From: Hemileia vastatrix
Taxonomy: Eukaryota > Basidiomycota > Pucciniomycetes > Pucciniales > Zaghouaniaceae
Length of the DNA stretch: 64,000 nucleotides
Reading direction: 5' to 3'
Assembly (NCBI GenBank): GCA_030280995.1
Contig: JASXTE010000008.1
Span: 22,433,693-22,497,692, forward strand
Part shown: piece after piece, positions 11,667 through 20,639 of the stretch
Layout of the letters: every line of letters begins with the position of its first letter
Position numbering within the stretch: the first letter of the stretch is position 1
Notes under the pieces: model-generated
What the model saw: only the letters and a program-made list of their open reading frames with translations
The model's database searches: none
Told to the model about the DNA's origin: nothing
Made by a program: the position numbers and the translations under genes

Positions 11667-12493
11667 TGTCAAGGTACGCTTTTAGTCTAGAAGTTTTGGT
11701 ACGAAGTTCTACAAGGATTTATAAGGTTTAAATGGATTCTCAACAAGTTTGTACATATTTCTTAATTCAAAGATGATTGTTTTACTCAATAAAAAGAGGT
11801 AGGATTAAAATATTAATATAATTTATAAATTAGAATTACGCTATTGTAAATACTAATGATATAGAGTATAAGAATAAGTTTTTATTGGTTATTGTTGTAA
11901 TAAAATGGTTTGGTAAGATAGAATGATTAAAAGACAACAAAAAGAGAGGCCTTTTATAGGCAAATGAGAGACAAAGCACGGAAATCAAATTCTAAAAACA
12001 GTAGGGAAAAAGAGAGAAAAAGAACATTCCAGAAAGAGTATTTCAAATAATAAAGTTATTCCAAAAAGAAGGCGTCAAAAAGATGTATTTACAGAGTATG
12101 TCAGAAATACATCAATATTTTTAATATTTACTGTAAATGTCAATTCCAAATAAGAAATTTGATTTATTTGTATATATTTAATATTATTTGAATATTTAAA
12201 TCTTATTTTATCTTTGTATTTTATTTTTTTTAAATATAAAGTTTTTATTTTTCCCAACCTGTCAATTGAGCACGGTGTTAGAGAAAATATAAGGGACAAA
12301 ATTATAATTATAATTTTACTTATTTATTTAATTAATTAATTTAATTTTAACATTCTGTAACTAGTTAATTTATAACTAATGTTAATGTAACTAAATGATA
12401 ATTAAATATTAACTAAAAAAAGATGATAAGGTGCGGCTTCATCCAGTAAATAATTCCTTATTTCACTGGGTAAGTCCAGTAGCCTGGCTGACA
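11667..12493 (-). repeat. 3' LTR of element B
   Basis: TGTCA...TGACA ends. It contains the core promoter at 11947-11964 shared with the LTR of element C. Confidence 0.93.
11947..11964 (-). promoter_or_regulatory. TATA core promoter in LTR B
   Basis: The minus strand reads TTTGCCTATAAAAGGCCT. The same 18 bases occur at 19969-19986 in the other LTR and at 62859-62876 in the much longer LTR of element C, which supports a functional promoter. Confidence 0.7.
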
Positions 12494-12506
12494 CTCCCTT
12501 ACTCTA
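12494..12506 (-). other. polypurine tract of element B
   Basis: The sense strand reads AGAGTAAGGGAG directly against the 3' LTR. Confidence 0.65.
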
Positions 12507-12529
12507 AAAAAAAAATAATAAAAAAAATG

Positions 12530-15500
12530 CTATGATTTTCTCTTCTTATACTTTTTTAGTAGAGTAGGAAGATTAGATATCTCCTTCCCAGGTATCCAAG
12601 AATCATATTCAGATGATTTATTCTTGAATCTCAATAAGTATTCTGTACCTTTCTCAGCAGTGACTATTCTGTCATTTAATATTTTTTCAATTTCTGCTGT
12701 CTCAGTGATTTCATTTGGGGTTTTCTTTGGTCTACCCCTCCTTCTTGGAAATAAATCACTATTGGATGTGTAAGGTTTCAAAAGAGATATTGGAAAAACA
12801 GGATGTTTTCTGTCATATGGGGAATACAGAATAACTTCAACTGCATTATCTCCAATCATTCTTCTGACAACAAAAGGACCAACAAATGGATCTTTTAATT
12901 TTTTATTACCTTGTAAGTTGAAGTGGACTGTAGAAATCAACACTTCATCACCCTTTTTAAAAGTGTATTCTTTATGGGATTTGTCCCATCTTTTCTTCTC
13001 ATATTCAAATGATTTTTCAATACATTTTTGAGCATGATTTCTGCATAGTTGTTGCATTTGAAGAAAAGATTTTACACCAGGATTTATATCCAATTTAGGT
13101 ATTTTGTTATTGAGAATTTGGGCAGGAGTATTAGGAACATATCCAAGCCAGAGCTCAAAAGGTTTTCTTTGAGTAACAGAATGAACAGTGCTATTATAAG
13201 CAAATTCTAACCCAGGAAGTAAGGTAACCCAATCATGAGTGAATCTGTCATTATCTTTATACTCAAGGCCAAAGGCACAATATCTTCTTATCATGTCCTC
13301 TAAAGTCTGAATCATTCTTTCAGCTAAACCATCAGTCTGAGGGTGATGGGCAGTAGAAAGTTTCAGATCACAACCACAAACATCCATCAGAGACATCCAA
13401 AATTCAGAAGTAAATTTAGGGTCTCTGTCAGAGATTATGGCTTTAGGAAAACCAGCAGTATTAAACATATGAGACCACCATAAGAAAGCTAATTCTTTAG
13501 TGGAAAAATCCTTGTGGGTAGGGATAAATTTACACAATTTTGTGAATCTGTCCACAATAACCCAACAAGAGTTATAGCTGTCTTTACCAGCAATAGGTAA
13601 TCCTGTTACAAAGTCCATGTTTATTATTTGCCATGGAGCATCAGGAGGTTCAATATGTTGCATTAATCCTGCTCTTTTACCAGTTAATCTTTTTGATTTT
13701 TGGCATGAATCACAGGATTCAACATATAATTTTGTGTCCTCAGACATATTAGCCCACCAAGCAGTGTTCTTAATTCTGATCATTGTTTTTTCAAGATCAA
13801 AATGTCCAGCTAATATGTCATCATGACAAATTTTCAAGATGATTTCTTTCATAGAAGGAGGAATAACAATAACATTACTCAACTTTCTTCTATAATATAG
13901 ATATCCTTCATCAATTGAAAATTTTCCTTTTTCCAAACCTTTTTGGTACTTTGGTGGAAGGGTTTTAATTAATGCTTGTATTGAAGCATTCTTTGGATCA
14001 TTTAATATGGTGCATAACTTTTTCAAGTCAGTGTCCTTATCATATGATTCCAGAATAAGCTGTAATAGCTCTTCCTCCATATCAACCACATATATCCCAT
14101 GGAAATGGATAATTTCATCCTCAGGATCATAAGCAGGATTTGAGTCATCATTTGGTAAGGGTAACCTTGATAACATATCCACATTTGAGTGACCAATACC
14201 AGCTCTGTGAATAATTGTCATTCTCCCTCTGTATTCTTGAACAGCCAGCTGCCATCTAAACATATGTCTATTAGGTGTTTTCAAGTTTAATAGGGATTTA
14301 ACTGCACTGCAGTCAGTGACAAGTTCAAATTTCTGGTCATCTAGGTAATAATGAAGCTTTTCCAGAGCCCATACTACAGCTAAACACTCTAATTGAGTAG
14401 CACCATATTTCAATTCACTATTTCTCAATGTTCTTGAAATATAACAAATTACTACCTCTGAAACTTTATCATTTATCACTTGTTTTTGATGGAGGGCAGC
14501 ACCAAGACCAATAAAACTGGCATCAGTGTACAAAACAAATGGTTGATCAAAGTCAGGTAAAGCAAGAATTGGTGCTGACATCAAACAGTGTTTCATAGTG
14601 TCAAAGGCTCTTTGTCTTTCACTATTCCAGACAAAAGCAACATCCTTTCTAGTTAATTGGGTAAGGGGTAAAGCTATGACTTGGTAATTTTTAATATACT
14701 GTCTATAGTATCCACACATTCCCAAAAAACTTTGGAGCTCTCTCACTGTTGTAGGAGCTTTCACCTGTTGTATGGCTGCCACTTTGTTCTGGTCAACACA
14801 TATCTGTAAGCCTGAAACAACATGACCAAGAACTTTTAAAGAATGGAAACCAAATTTACATTTCTTCAAAGCAAGTGTCATATTTATTTCATCCATTTTC
14901 TGGAATACTTTACACAGGTGTTTAAGATGGTCCTCAAATGTTTTTGAGAATATAATGATATCATCAATATAGACCATCAGCCAACCTTCAATTATCTCTT
15001 GATGGAATGTGTTATCCATTACTTTTTGGAAAACAGAAGGGGCATTTTTAGGGCCAAATGGCATCCTAATATACTTATAAATACCCATATGAGTGGCAAT
15101 CATCAGAAAGTTCTGAGAATTTTTCTCAACAGGTACCTGGTGATATCCCTTATTACCATCCAAACAGCTGATATATTTAGCACCCTGTAAAGTAGCATGT
15201 ATAGAGCTGATTCTAGATAAAGTGTAGATATCATCAACAGTATAAGTATTTAGTGCTCTATAATCACCACATAACCTGGCTTTATCTTTCTCATAAGAAA
15301 TTAGGACAGGTGAGATAACACAATATTTAGGTGTTTCAACTACCTTTTCAATAATATTCATTTTTAAAAGGGTACAGATATTATCTTCAATATCTTTTCT
15401 CTTTGTTGGAGAAGCAGGATAAGGCTTCTTCTTTAAACTAGGTGGTATATCAGTTAATGGGCAAGACAATGAAAGTTTCATTTCCTCCTTAACTAATCCC

Positions 15501-15892
15501 AGTTCATGTGACCCATGAGCAAAGGCCATAGGAAAAGATTTTATCAAGTTAATGATGGAATCTTTATCCTCACCAGAAAGTTGTTCTCCAAAAGAGGCAT
15601 TGTCAATTTCAGACATAAGGGAATGCATTTCCTTTGTAGATCTTCCTTTATATTGAACCACAGAATTACATGTGTTCAATTCTGGTTTTAATAATTTTTT
15701 AGGGGAGGAAATTTTAAATTTTCTCTTCCCATTCAACCCCATTGTGAAACATTGGTTTGAAGGATCCAATTTTATGCCATACTTGGTTAAAATATCATTC
15801 CCTACAATAAACCAATTGCTCAAGTTATCATTTTTCATGACAACAAAATCACAAATAGCTCTTACAAAACCATGGTTATATTTAAAAAACAC
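12530..15892 (-). CDS. pol of element B: RT, RNase H, integrase, chromodomain
   Basis: An open frame of 1120 residues. Reverse transcriptase lies in about the first 400, with LCGDYRALN and the catalytic YIDDIIIFS near residue 308. RNase H follows, with FVLYTDASFIGLGAAL near 452. Integrase has a His-His-Cys-Cys zinc domain (GHFDLEKT ... CDSCQ, about 695-733), the catalytic Asp of NMDFVTGLP near 760, the Asp of ISDRDPKF near 822 and the Glu of DGLAERMIQ near 856. A chromodomain-like end (about 1067-1115, AEIEKILNDR, EYLLRF, DSWIPGKEI) finishes the protein. All catalytic residues are present. The frame begins inside the protease fold and is not a separate gene: it continues the frame of 15882-16556 after a one-base shift in a T6 run. 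TAG stop at 12530-12532. Confidence 0.92.
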   Translation of the reverse strand: MFFKYNHGFVRAICDFVVMKNDNLSNWFIVGNDILTKYGIKLDPSNQCFTMGLNGKRKFKISSPKKLLKPELNTCNSVVQYKGRSTKEMHSLMSEIDNASFGEQLSGEDKDSIINLIKSFPMAFAHGSHELGLVKEEMKLSLSCPLTDIPPSLKKKPYPASPTKRKDIEDNICTLLKMNIIEKVVETPKYCVISPVLISYEKDKARLCGDYRALNTYTVDDIYTLSRISSIHATLQGAKYISCLDGNKGYHQVPVEKNSQNFLMIATHMGIYKYIRMPFGPKNAPSVFQKVMDNTFHQEIIEGWLMVYIDDIIIFSKTFEDHLKHLCKVFQKMDEINMTLALKKCKFGFHSLKVLGHVVSGLQICVDQNKVAAIQQVKAPTTVRELQSFLGMCGYYRQYIKNYQVIALPLTQLTRKDVAFVWNSERQRAFDTMKHCLMSAPILALPDFDQPFVLYTDASFIGLGAALHQKQVINDKVSEVVICYISRTLRNSELKYGATQLECLAVVWALEKLHYYLDDQKFELVTDCSAVKSLLNLKTPNRHMFRWQLAVQEYRGRMTIIHRAGIGHSNVDMLSRLPLPNDDSNPAYDPEDEIIHFHGIYVVDMEEELLQLILESYDKDTDLKKLCTILNDPKNASIQALIKTLPPKYQKGLEKGKFSIDEGYLYYRRKLSNVIVIPPSMKEIILKICHDDILAGHFDLEKTMIRIKNTAWWANMSEDTKLYVESCDSCQKSKRLTGKRAGLMQHIEPPDAPWQIINMDFVTGLPIAGKDSYNSCWVIVDRFTKLCKFIPTHKDFSTKELAFLWWSHMFNTAGFPKAIISDRDPKFTSEFWMSLMDVCGCDLKLSTAHHPQTDGLAERMIQTLEDMIRRYCAFGLEYKDNDRFTHDWVTLLPGLEFAYNSTVHSVTQRKPFELWLGYVPNTPAQILNNKIPKLDINPGVKSFLQMQQLCRNHAQKCIEKSFEYEKKRWDKSHKEYTFKKGDEVLISTVHFNLQGNKKLKDPFVGPFVVRRMIGDNAVEVILYSPYDRKHPVFPISLLKPYTSNSDLFPRRRGRPKKTPNEITETAEIEKILNDRIVTAEKGTEYLLRFKNKSSEYDSWIPGKEISNLPTLLKKYKKRKS

Positions 15893-16556
15893 TGTGGCTT
15901 TGTATTATACCAATGGGGGACAAAACAGAGCCATACCCTCTCCAATTTTCAGAAATGATAGGCAACAGTTTAGATTTATAGTCTTGATCTACTGAAGCAA
16001 GTGCTCTTTCAGATACTACACTTCCTCCAGCTCCAGAATCCAGGACAACTTCAATGCTGGTTCCATTGATCAAGACTGGTGCCTTAATAGGGGCAATAAT
16101 AATTGAGTTATCCTCAATGTTCTTTATGATCTCAGCATCCACAACTGTAGATAAATCATTATTATCCATGTCAATAGTATTTAAATAATGAATATCCTCT
16201 TCCAGCATCAAGATTTCTTGTTGAGATTCATATGAAATATTGCTGGCACAATCACTTGATGTATCATCCAGTGCCACTGTGTCATCAGCATGCTCCTCTG
16301 TGTGTTCTACAAGATTTATCTTCCTGTCACAAACATGGCCTTTCTGCCAAGGCTTGTTGCACTTGAAGCAAGTGTTTGTTGCATATTTCTTTGGTGCAAC
16401 AGGGGCAGAAGGTTTACCAACCTTTTCCTGAGGTTTTTGTTGGTAAGTGGAGGGTTTCTCCAAAGGGGTCCTAGGAATGAATCTTCTTGCATCATACTTA
16501 TTGTTTAGAAGTATCTCATTGCAAGTATTAATGAAAGAAGAGGGTTCTTTGGAGAA
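15882..16556 (-). CDS. zinc knuckle and aspartic protease of element B
   Basis: This segment is in the same frame as gag but lies behind the TAG at 16557-16559. It reads through a cysteine-histidine knuckle (CFKCNKPWQKGHVC, non-canonical spacing) and an acidic linker into the retroviral-type protease motif VVLDSGAGGSVV. It ends at TAA 15882-15884 after NWRGYGSVLSPIGI. Element D has the same order without a stop at either end (NWRGFRSLL then FFKYQHGY in one frame). So both breaks in B look like mutations unless B uses recoding. The protease would cut the Gag-Pol polyprotein inside the particle. Confidence 0.8.
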   Translation of the reverse strand, partial: FSKEPSSFINTCNEILLNNKYDARRFIPRTPLEKPSTYQQKPQEKVGKPSAPVAPKKYATNTCFKCNKPWQKGHVCDRKINLVEHTEEHADDTVALDDTSSDCASNISYESQQEILMLEEDIHYLNTIDMDNNDLSTVVDAEIIKNIEDNSIIIAPIKAPVLINGTSIEVVLDSGAGGSVVSERALASVDQDYKSKLLPIISENWRGYGSVLSPIGIIQSHSVF

Positions 16557-18551
16557 CTAAGTCCTAGCCACAATCAAGTCTCTCAGAGACATTGGTAATT
16601 TATAGAGGATCCTGTCCTTCCATAAATCAAACTCTATATTTGGGTCCATTGCCCTTAAGATTTTGACAAGTTTCATTAAAAACTCAATAGGTTTATCAGT
16701 AGAAGAGCTATATCTAGTTTCCTCATACTGCCTTTGTTGAGCCATTCTGAACTTGGAGCCACCAAATTGTGCTTTAATTAATTTCTTCCAATCCTCCCAT
16801 GAGTAGTCATTCCCATCCAGGAGGACAGATTCATACCACATCAGGGCAACATTAGTGAACAAAGAAATTAATTTGGACACAATTTCCTCATCTGGGAGTT
16901 TGTAAGAATTTTTTAAATTATCAATTCTGCAAATAAATTGTTGCCAATCAGAGGAAGAATCACCATCAAATGTTGGGTACTGGTCAAGTTTTGGCCAATT
17001 CTTTTGATTTGAAGGAGTCTCCTTAGTACTAGCTTGTTTCTGAGTAAGAAGCAGCTGTAATTTCTCTAATTGTGCTGAAATCTCATTGTTTAATTCTGTT
17101 TCAGATCCTGGTGCATCATCAGTTTTTGATGGAAACTCAGTGTTATCAACAGGTATTTCTGGATCAATTTTTATTTTAGATGAACTAGCCACAGGTACTG
17201 GTTGAGCATCCTGCACTATATGTTCTTTCACAGAATTGTCAGAATATTTTTGGTCATTTAACAATGAGTTCAATGTTTCTTCAATGGTTGTTAGTCTTGT
17301 TTTCATTCTTGGAAGACTAGATAAACTTTCATTGACAGTTGCAAAAGATAATTGGTTTTTATGTTGAAAAGATGACAAATGGTCACTCAATCTTTTCAGA
17401 TTTATCTTATCTATTTCTACCTCCTGGAAACAGGCAGATACAGTATCTTTTAGTTTAGACAAATCATTTTTTATATTTTTCCATAAAGCAATTTTCTTTT
17501 CATGAGTTGCTTTGTAATGAGACAATTCATCAGAGACTCTCTGTGATTCACTTCTTAATGCTTGATAACCCTGATCAGTTAAAAAACTATTATATCTCTG
17601 AGTCAATTGCATATTGTTCATTATATGATTTTGCTTGGCAATAATATCTCTCAAGTGCTCATCATTAATTCTTGCTACATCTGGAGTGTTTCTCAATAAG
17701 GAAACTGAGTAACTTTCCAGGCTCTCATAGAACTCAGGGTCAAGAGTTTCATCAATCACAGCCATATCAGGATTAATCATTGAGGTAGCAATTAAAAGTA
17801 ATGGATTGGATACATGAGATAACTGTCTACTATTCCCAGCCTCTATAGGTCTCAAGGTTTCATCCTGCCTTCCAGATTTACCTGAAGGAACAGAGTCAGC
17901 CACAAGAAAAGGCACTTGAGAATCAATAGAGGGACGTACCAGGGTTTGCTGGGTATCACCATATTGGGTTTCCTTCTTCTTTTTCCTCCTTGATAAGGGT
18001 GGGGAGGAGTGGGGTTTGCCTGGGTGGGCCTTGATGGACCTACCTGAGGTAATTGATGCTGATTTTGAGCTAAGTAGTCCCACTGTGTGTTGAGCCAGTC
18101 CCACTGCCACTTGGACACTTCTACCATCTCTTGGGATTGGGGAGCCAATTGTTGTTGATCCCTGGGAGGAAGAGGTTTCCTTTTCTCTTGGAGAGAAGTA
18201 TTTTTTCTTTTCTCCCATTCTTCCAAGGCATCTACCCTTACCTTTAGTTTTAAGCTGTCTGTATTTAACTCCTTTATGTGGGTTGACAGATTCTTTATCT
18301 GCTGGGACAACGGCATCTTTTTTATCTTGAAGCCTCTTGGAAGCTCTTCTGGTGGGTTTGTCCTGGGTTTCTGATCCTGAGTATTGTCCACTAGGATTTC
18401 TACTTCTTCCATTTCCACATCCTGTTTGGGGCAAGGATTTATTAGTTTGAGAAATTCTTCTTGTTAAAGGAGAACTTACAGAAGTAGGCTCATCATAATC
18501 AATTAAGTCTAGTTCTTCTTCACGTGAAGCAAAGCCACTTTGATCAGTCAT
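16557..18551 (-). CDS. gag of element B
   Basis: A 664-residue open frame starting ATG at 18551 with an acidic N-terminus (DLIDYDEPTSVSS) that is recognisably repeated at the gag start of element C. The C-terminal 450 residues are convincing: a long charged coiled-coil region, then the capsid block with NWPKLDQYPTFDGDSSSDW, WYESVLLDGNDYSWEDW, AQFGGSKFRMAQQRQYEETR and LPMSLRDLIVART. Between about residues 45 and 235 the frame is Ser/Gly/Arg/Lys-rich and looks like an out-of-frame translation. There the overlapping frame at 17852-18418 is the conserved one. The mature gag may therefore be made from spliced or shifted RNA. It forms the particle shell. Confidence 0.8.
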   Translation of the reverse strand: MTDQSGFASREEELDLIDYDEPTSVSSPLTRRISQTNKSLPQTGCGNGRSRNPSGQYSGSETQDKPTRRASKRLQDKKDAVVPADKESVNPHKGVKYRQLKTKGKGRCLGRMGEKKKYFSPREKETSSSQGSTTIGSPIPRDGRSVQVAVGLAQHTVGLLSSKSASITSGRSIKAHPGKPHSSPPLSRRKKKKETQYGDTQQTLVRPSIDSQVPFLVADSVPSGKSGRQDETLRPIEAGNSRQLSHVSNPLLLIATSMINPDMAVIDETLDPEFYESLESYSVSLLRNTPDVARINDEHLRDIIAKQNHIMNNMQLTQRYNSFLTDQGYQALRSESQRVSDELSHYKATHEKKIALWKNIKNDLSKLKDTVSACFQEVEIDKINLKRLSDHLSSFQHKNQLSFATVNESLSSLPRMKTRLTTIEETLNSLLNDQKYSDNSVKEHIVQDAQPVPVASSSKIKIDPEIPVDNTEFPSKTDDAPGSETELNNEISAQLEKLQLLLTQKQASTKETPSNQKNWPKLDQYPTFDGDSSSDWQQFICRIDNLKNSYKLPDEEIVSKLISLFTNVALMWYESVLLDGNDYSWEDWKKLIKAQFGGSKFRMAQQRQYEETRYSSSTDKPIEFLMKLVKILRAMDPNIEFDLWKDRILYKLPMSLRDLIVART
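17852..18418 (-). CDS. alternative gag frame of element B, conserved in element D
   Basis: A second open frame (188 residues) lies wholly inside gag. It predicts a coiled coil (NLSTHIKELNTDSLKLKV), then a Trp-rich block, EVSKWQWDWLNTQWDYLAQN, then HPY, a basic KRRRK stretch and IPSKPW. Element D has the equivalent LVDKWKWDCFHQQW, NHPY, KRQK and IPW in its main gag frame, so this frame has been under protein-level selection. In both elements the final TGG overlaps a GT donor-like site (GTACGT in B, GTAAGT in D) followed by a branch-like CTGA and a pyrimidine-AG about 55 bp on. Coordinates are those of the open frame; the true ends are unknown. Confidence 0.6.
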   Translation of the reverse strand: MEMEEVEILVDNTQDQKPRTNPPEELPRGFKIKKMPLSQQIKNLSTHIKELNTDSLKLKVRVDALEEWEKRKNTSLQEKRKPLPPRDQQQLAPQSQEMVEVSKWQWDWLNTQWDYLAQNQHQLPQVGPSRPTQANPTPPHPYQGGKRRRKPNMVIPSKPWYVPLLILKCLFLWLTLFLQVNLEGRMKP

Positions 18552-18654
18552 CTTAAGATTCTACTGAAATGAAGGAAAAGAGACAAAAAATTAATTAGTC
18601 TTTATTTTTAATTTTTATTTAACAGAAGAAATAAAATAAAAATAATAAAAAAAT

Positions 18655-19245
18655 CTTGTTAGGATAAAAATCAACTTAAATAAAATTAATAAAAAAAATT
18701 TAAAACCAGGATAATGCAATCAACTGTAGAAATAAATTAGAATTTCTATTAATTTTTATTTTCAGGATTTAAATCAACTAATTTATTACCAGGATTTATT
18801 GTCAACTGAAATAATCAAATATGAATCTTTATTAATTAAAAAAAATTTATTTTGACTGATCACTTAACTACCAGGACTTAATGTCAACTGAAGTAATTAA
18901 ATATGAAGTTTTATTTTAAAATTTTATTACTGATCACTTAACTACCAGGACTTAATGTCAACTGAAGTAATTAAATATGAGATTTATTAATTAAAAAGAT
19001 TTATTGGATTACCAGGACTCAAAGTCAACTGAAGTAATGAAATGTTAATTATTTATTAAAAAATTAGAATTGTCAGGATAAATTGTCAACTGGAACAATT
19101 AATTAATCAGGACAAATGTCAACTGAAAAATTATAATAATTATTTTATTTAATAAAAATATTATTGTCAGGACAGTTTGTCAACTGGAACAATTAAAATT
19201 CAAATTAATCAGGACAATTGTCAACTGAAAAATGATAATAATTAA
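18655..19245 (-). repeat. ten-copy motif array in the leader of element B
   Basis: On the plus strand the motif CAGGA(C/T), 4-7 AT bases, then TGTCAACTG or a close variant recurs about ten times (near 18660, 18706, 18763, 18790, 18873, 18944, 19012, 19073, 19107, 19167 and 19208), at spacings of 30-80 bp. It fills the untranslated leader between the 5' LTR and gag. Confidence 0.75.
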
Positions 19246-19494
19246 TATTAATATATAATTATTTTATTACCTCTGGGACTAAGAACAGGTATTGCTCTAT
19301 TATGGTCAACCAGGAAAAATAAAAAAAAATATAATAATAAAAATAAATTCCAATTACCAGACACCTCCCCCTGCAAAATGAGCAAATTAATGCCACTTAC
19401 AGAGTGCTGAGTAAAAGGAAATACATAGCAAATGAAGAGTGAAGAGTAACCCACAAATAGTAATCACAATAATTACCACAATATATTCGATCTT

Positions 19495-19670
19495 TAGTCA
19501 GTATATGAACTTAAGTTTTGGAGCGCGTTTCGATTCCCGTTCGCAGCAAAAACTTTTATCACGTGACGTATGACGTTCGTCGTTTTTCTCGCCTCCACTC
19601 GTCCTTTACAGGTGCTTGTACGCCGATGGTCCCCTCGATTACGCCTCAAGTAACATTGCGCCGTCGATAT
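19495..19670 (-). other. CpG-rich leader segment with a tRNA box-B-like word
   Basis: About 175 bp that are much richer in C, G and CpG than anything near. GTTTCGATTCC at 19527-19537 (plus strand) is one base from a pol III box B. Element C has GGTTCGATTC at the corresponding place (minus strand, 63315-63324) and further shared words (ACGTCAT). It may be a conserved packaging or priming structure, or a tRNA relic. Confidence 0.4.
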
Positions 19671-19672
19671 TT

Positions 19673-19686
19673 CGGAAAGGATCCCA
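19673..19686 (-). other. primer binding site of element B
   Basis: The sense strand reads TGGGATCCTTTCCG two bases after the LTR; element C has TGGGGACCCTTCCG at the same place. TGG matches the CCA end of a tRNA. The tRNA species was not identified. Confidence 0.5.
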
Positions 19687-19688
19687 AT

Positions 19689-20516
19689 TTTCAAGGTACG
19701 CTTTTAGTCTAGAAGTTTTGGTACGAAGTTCTACGAGGATTTATAAGGTTTAAATGGATTCTCAACAAGTTTGTACATATTTCTTAATTCAAAGATGATT
19801 GTTTTACTCAATAAAAAGAGGTAGGATTAAAATATTAATATAATTTATAAATTAGAATTACGCTATTGTAAATACTAATGATATAGAGTATAAGAATAAG
19901 TTTTTATTGGTTATTGTTGTAATAAAATGGTTTGGTAAGATAGAATGATTAAAAGACAACAAAAAGAGAGGCCTTTTATAGGCAAAGGAGAGACAAAGCA
20001 CGGAAATCAAATTCTAAAAACAGTAGGGAAAAAGAGAGAAAAAGAACATTCCAGAAAGAGTATTTCAAATAATAAAGTTATTCCAAAAAGAAGGCGTCAA
20101 AAAGATGTATTTACAGAGTATGTCAGAAATACATCAATATTTTTAATATTTACTGTAAATGTCAATTCCAAATAAGAAATTTGATTTATTTGTATATATT
20201 TAATATTATTTGAATATTTAAATCTTATTTTATCTTTGTATTTTATTTTTTTTTAAATATAAAGTTTTTATTTTTCCCAACCTGTCAATTGAGCACGGTG
20301 TTAGAGAAAATATAAGGGACAAAATTATAATTATAATTTTACTTATTTATTTAATTAATTAATTTAATTTTAACATTCTGTAACTAGTTAATTTATAACT
20401 AATGTTAATGTAACTAAATGATAATTAAATAATAATTAAAAAAAGATGATAAGGTGCGGCTTCATCCAGTAAATAATTCCTTATTTCACTGGGTAAGTCC
20501 AGTAGCCTGGCTGACA
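19689..20516 (-). repeat. 5' LTR of element B
   Basis: 828 bp, nearly identical to 11667-12493. The left end has TT in place of TG, two substitutions next to the primer site. Core promoter at 19969-19986. Confidence 0.93.
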
Positions 20517-20639
20517 AGAGATCTGAAAACTGCCTCATCTATAATACTTTCATCTAAAATTTAAAAGTTCACCAAACCCTTCCCATAATAGCATTTCATC
20601 CATTCAATCACAATATAATTTACTATACAAGATATGTAA

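Larger units (their letters stand above)
11667..20516 (-). mobile_element. Ty3/gypsy chromovirus B, nearly intact
   Basis: 8.85 kb with LTRs of 827 bp (11667-12493) and 828 bp (19689-20516), differing at only about five places plus a homopolymer length, so the insertion is young. The target duplication AGAGA is at 11662-11666 and 20517-20521. Sense order from the right: 5' LTR, primer site, a 1.1 kb leader with a repeated motif, gag, zinc knuckle and protease, RT, RNase H, integrase, chromodomain, polypurine tract, 3' LTR. Only one in-frame stop (16557) and one frameshift (about 15885) interrupt the downstream polyprotein; the 5' part of gag raises a separate frame problem. Confidence 0.95.
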
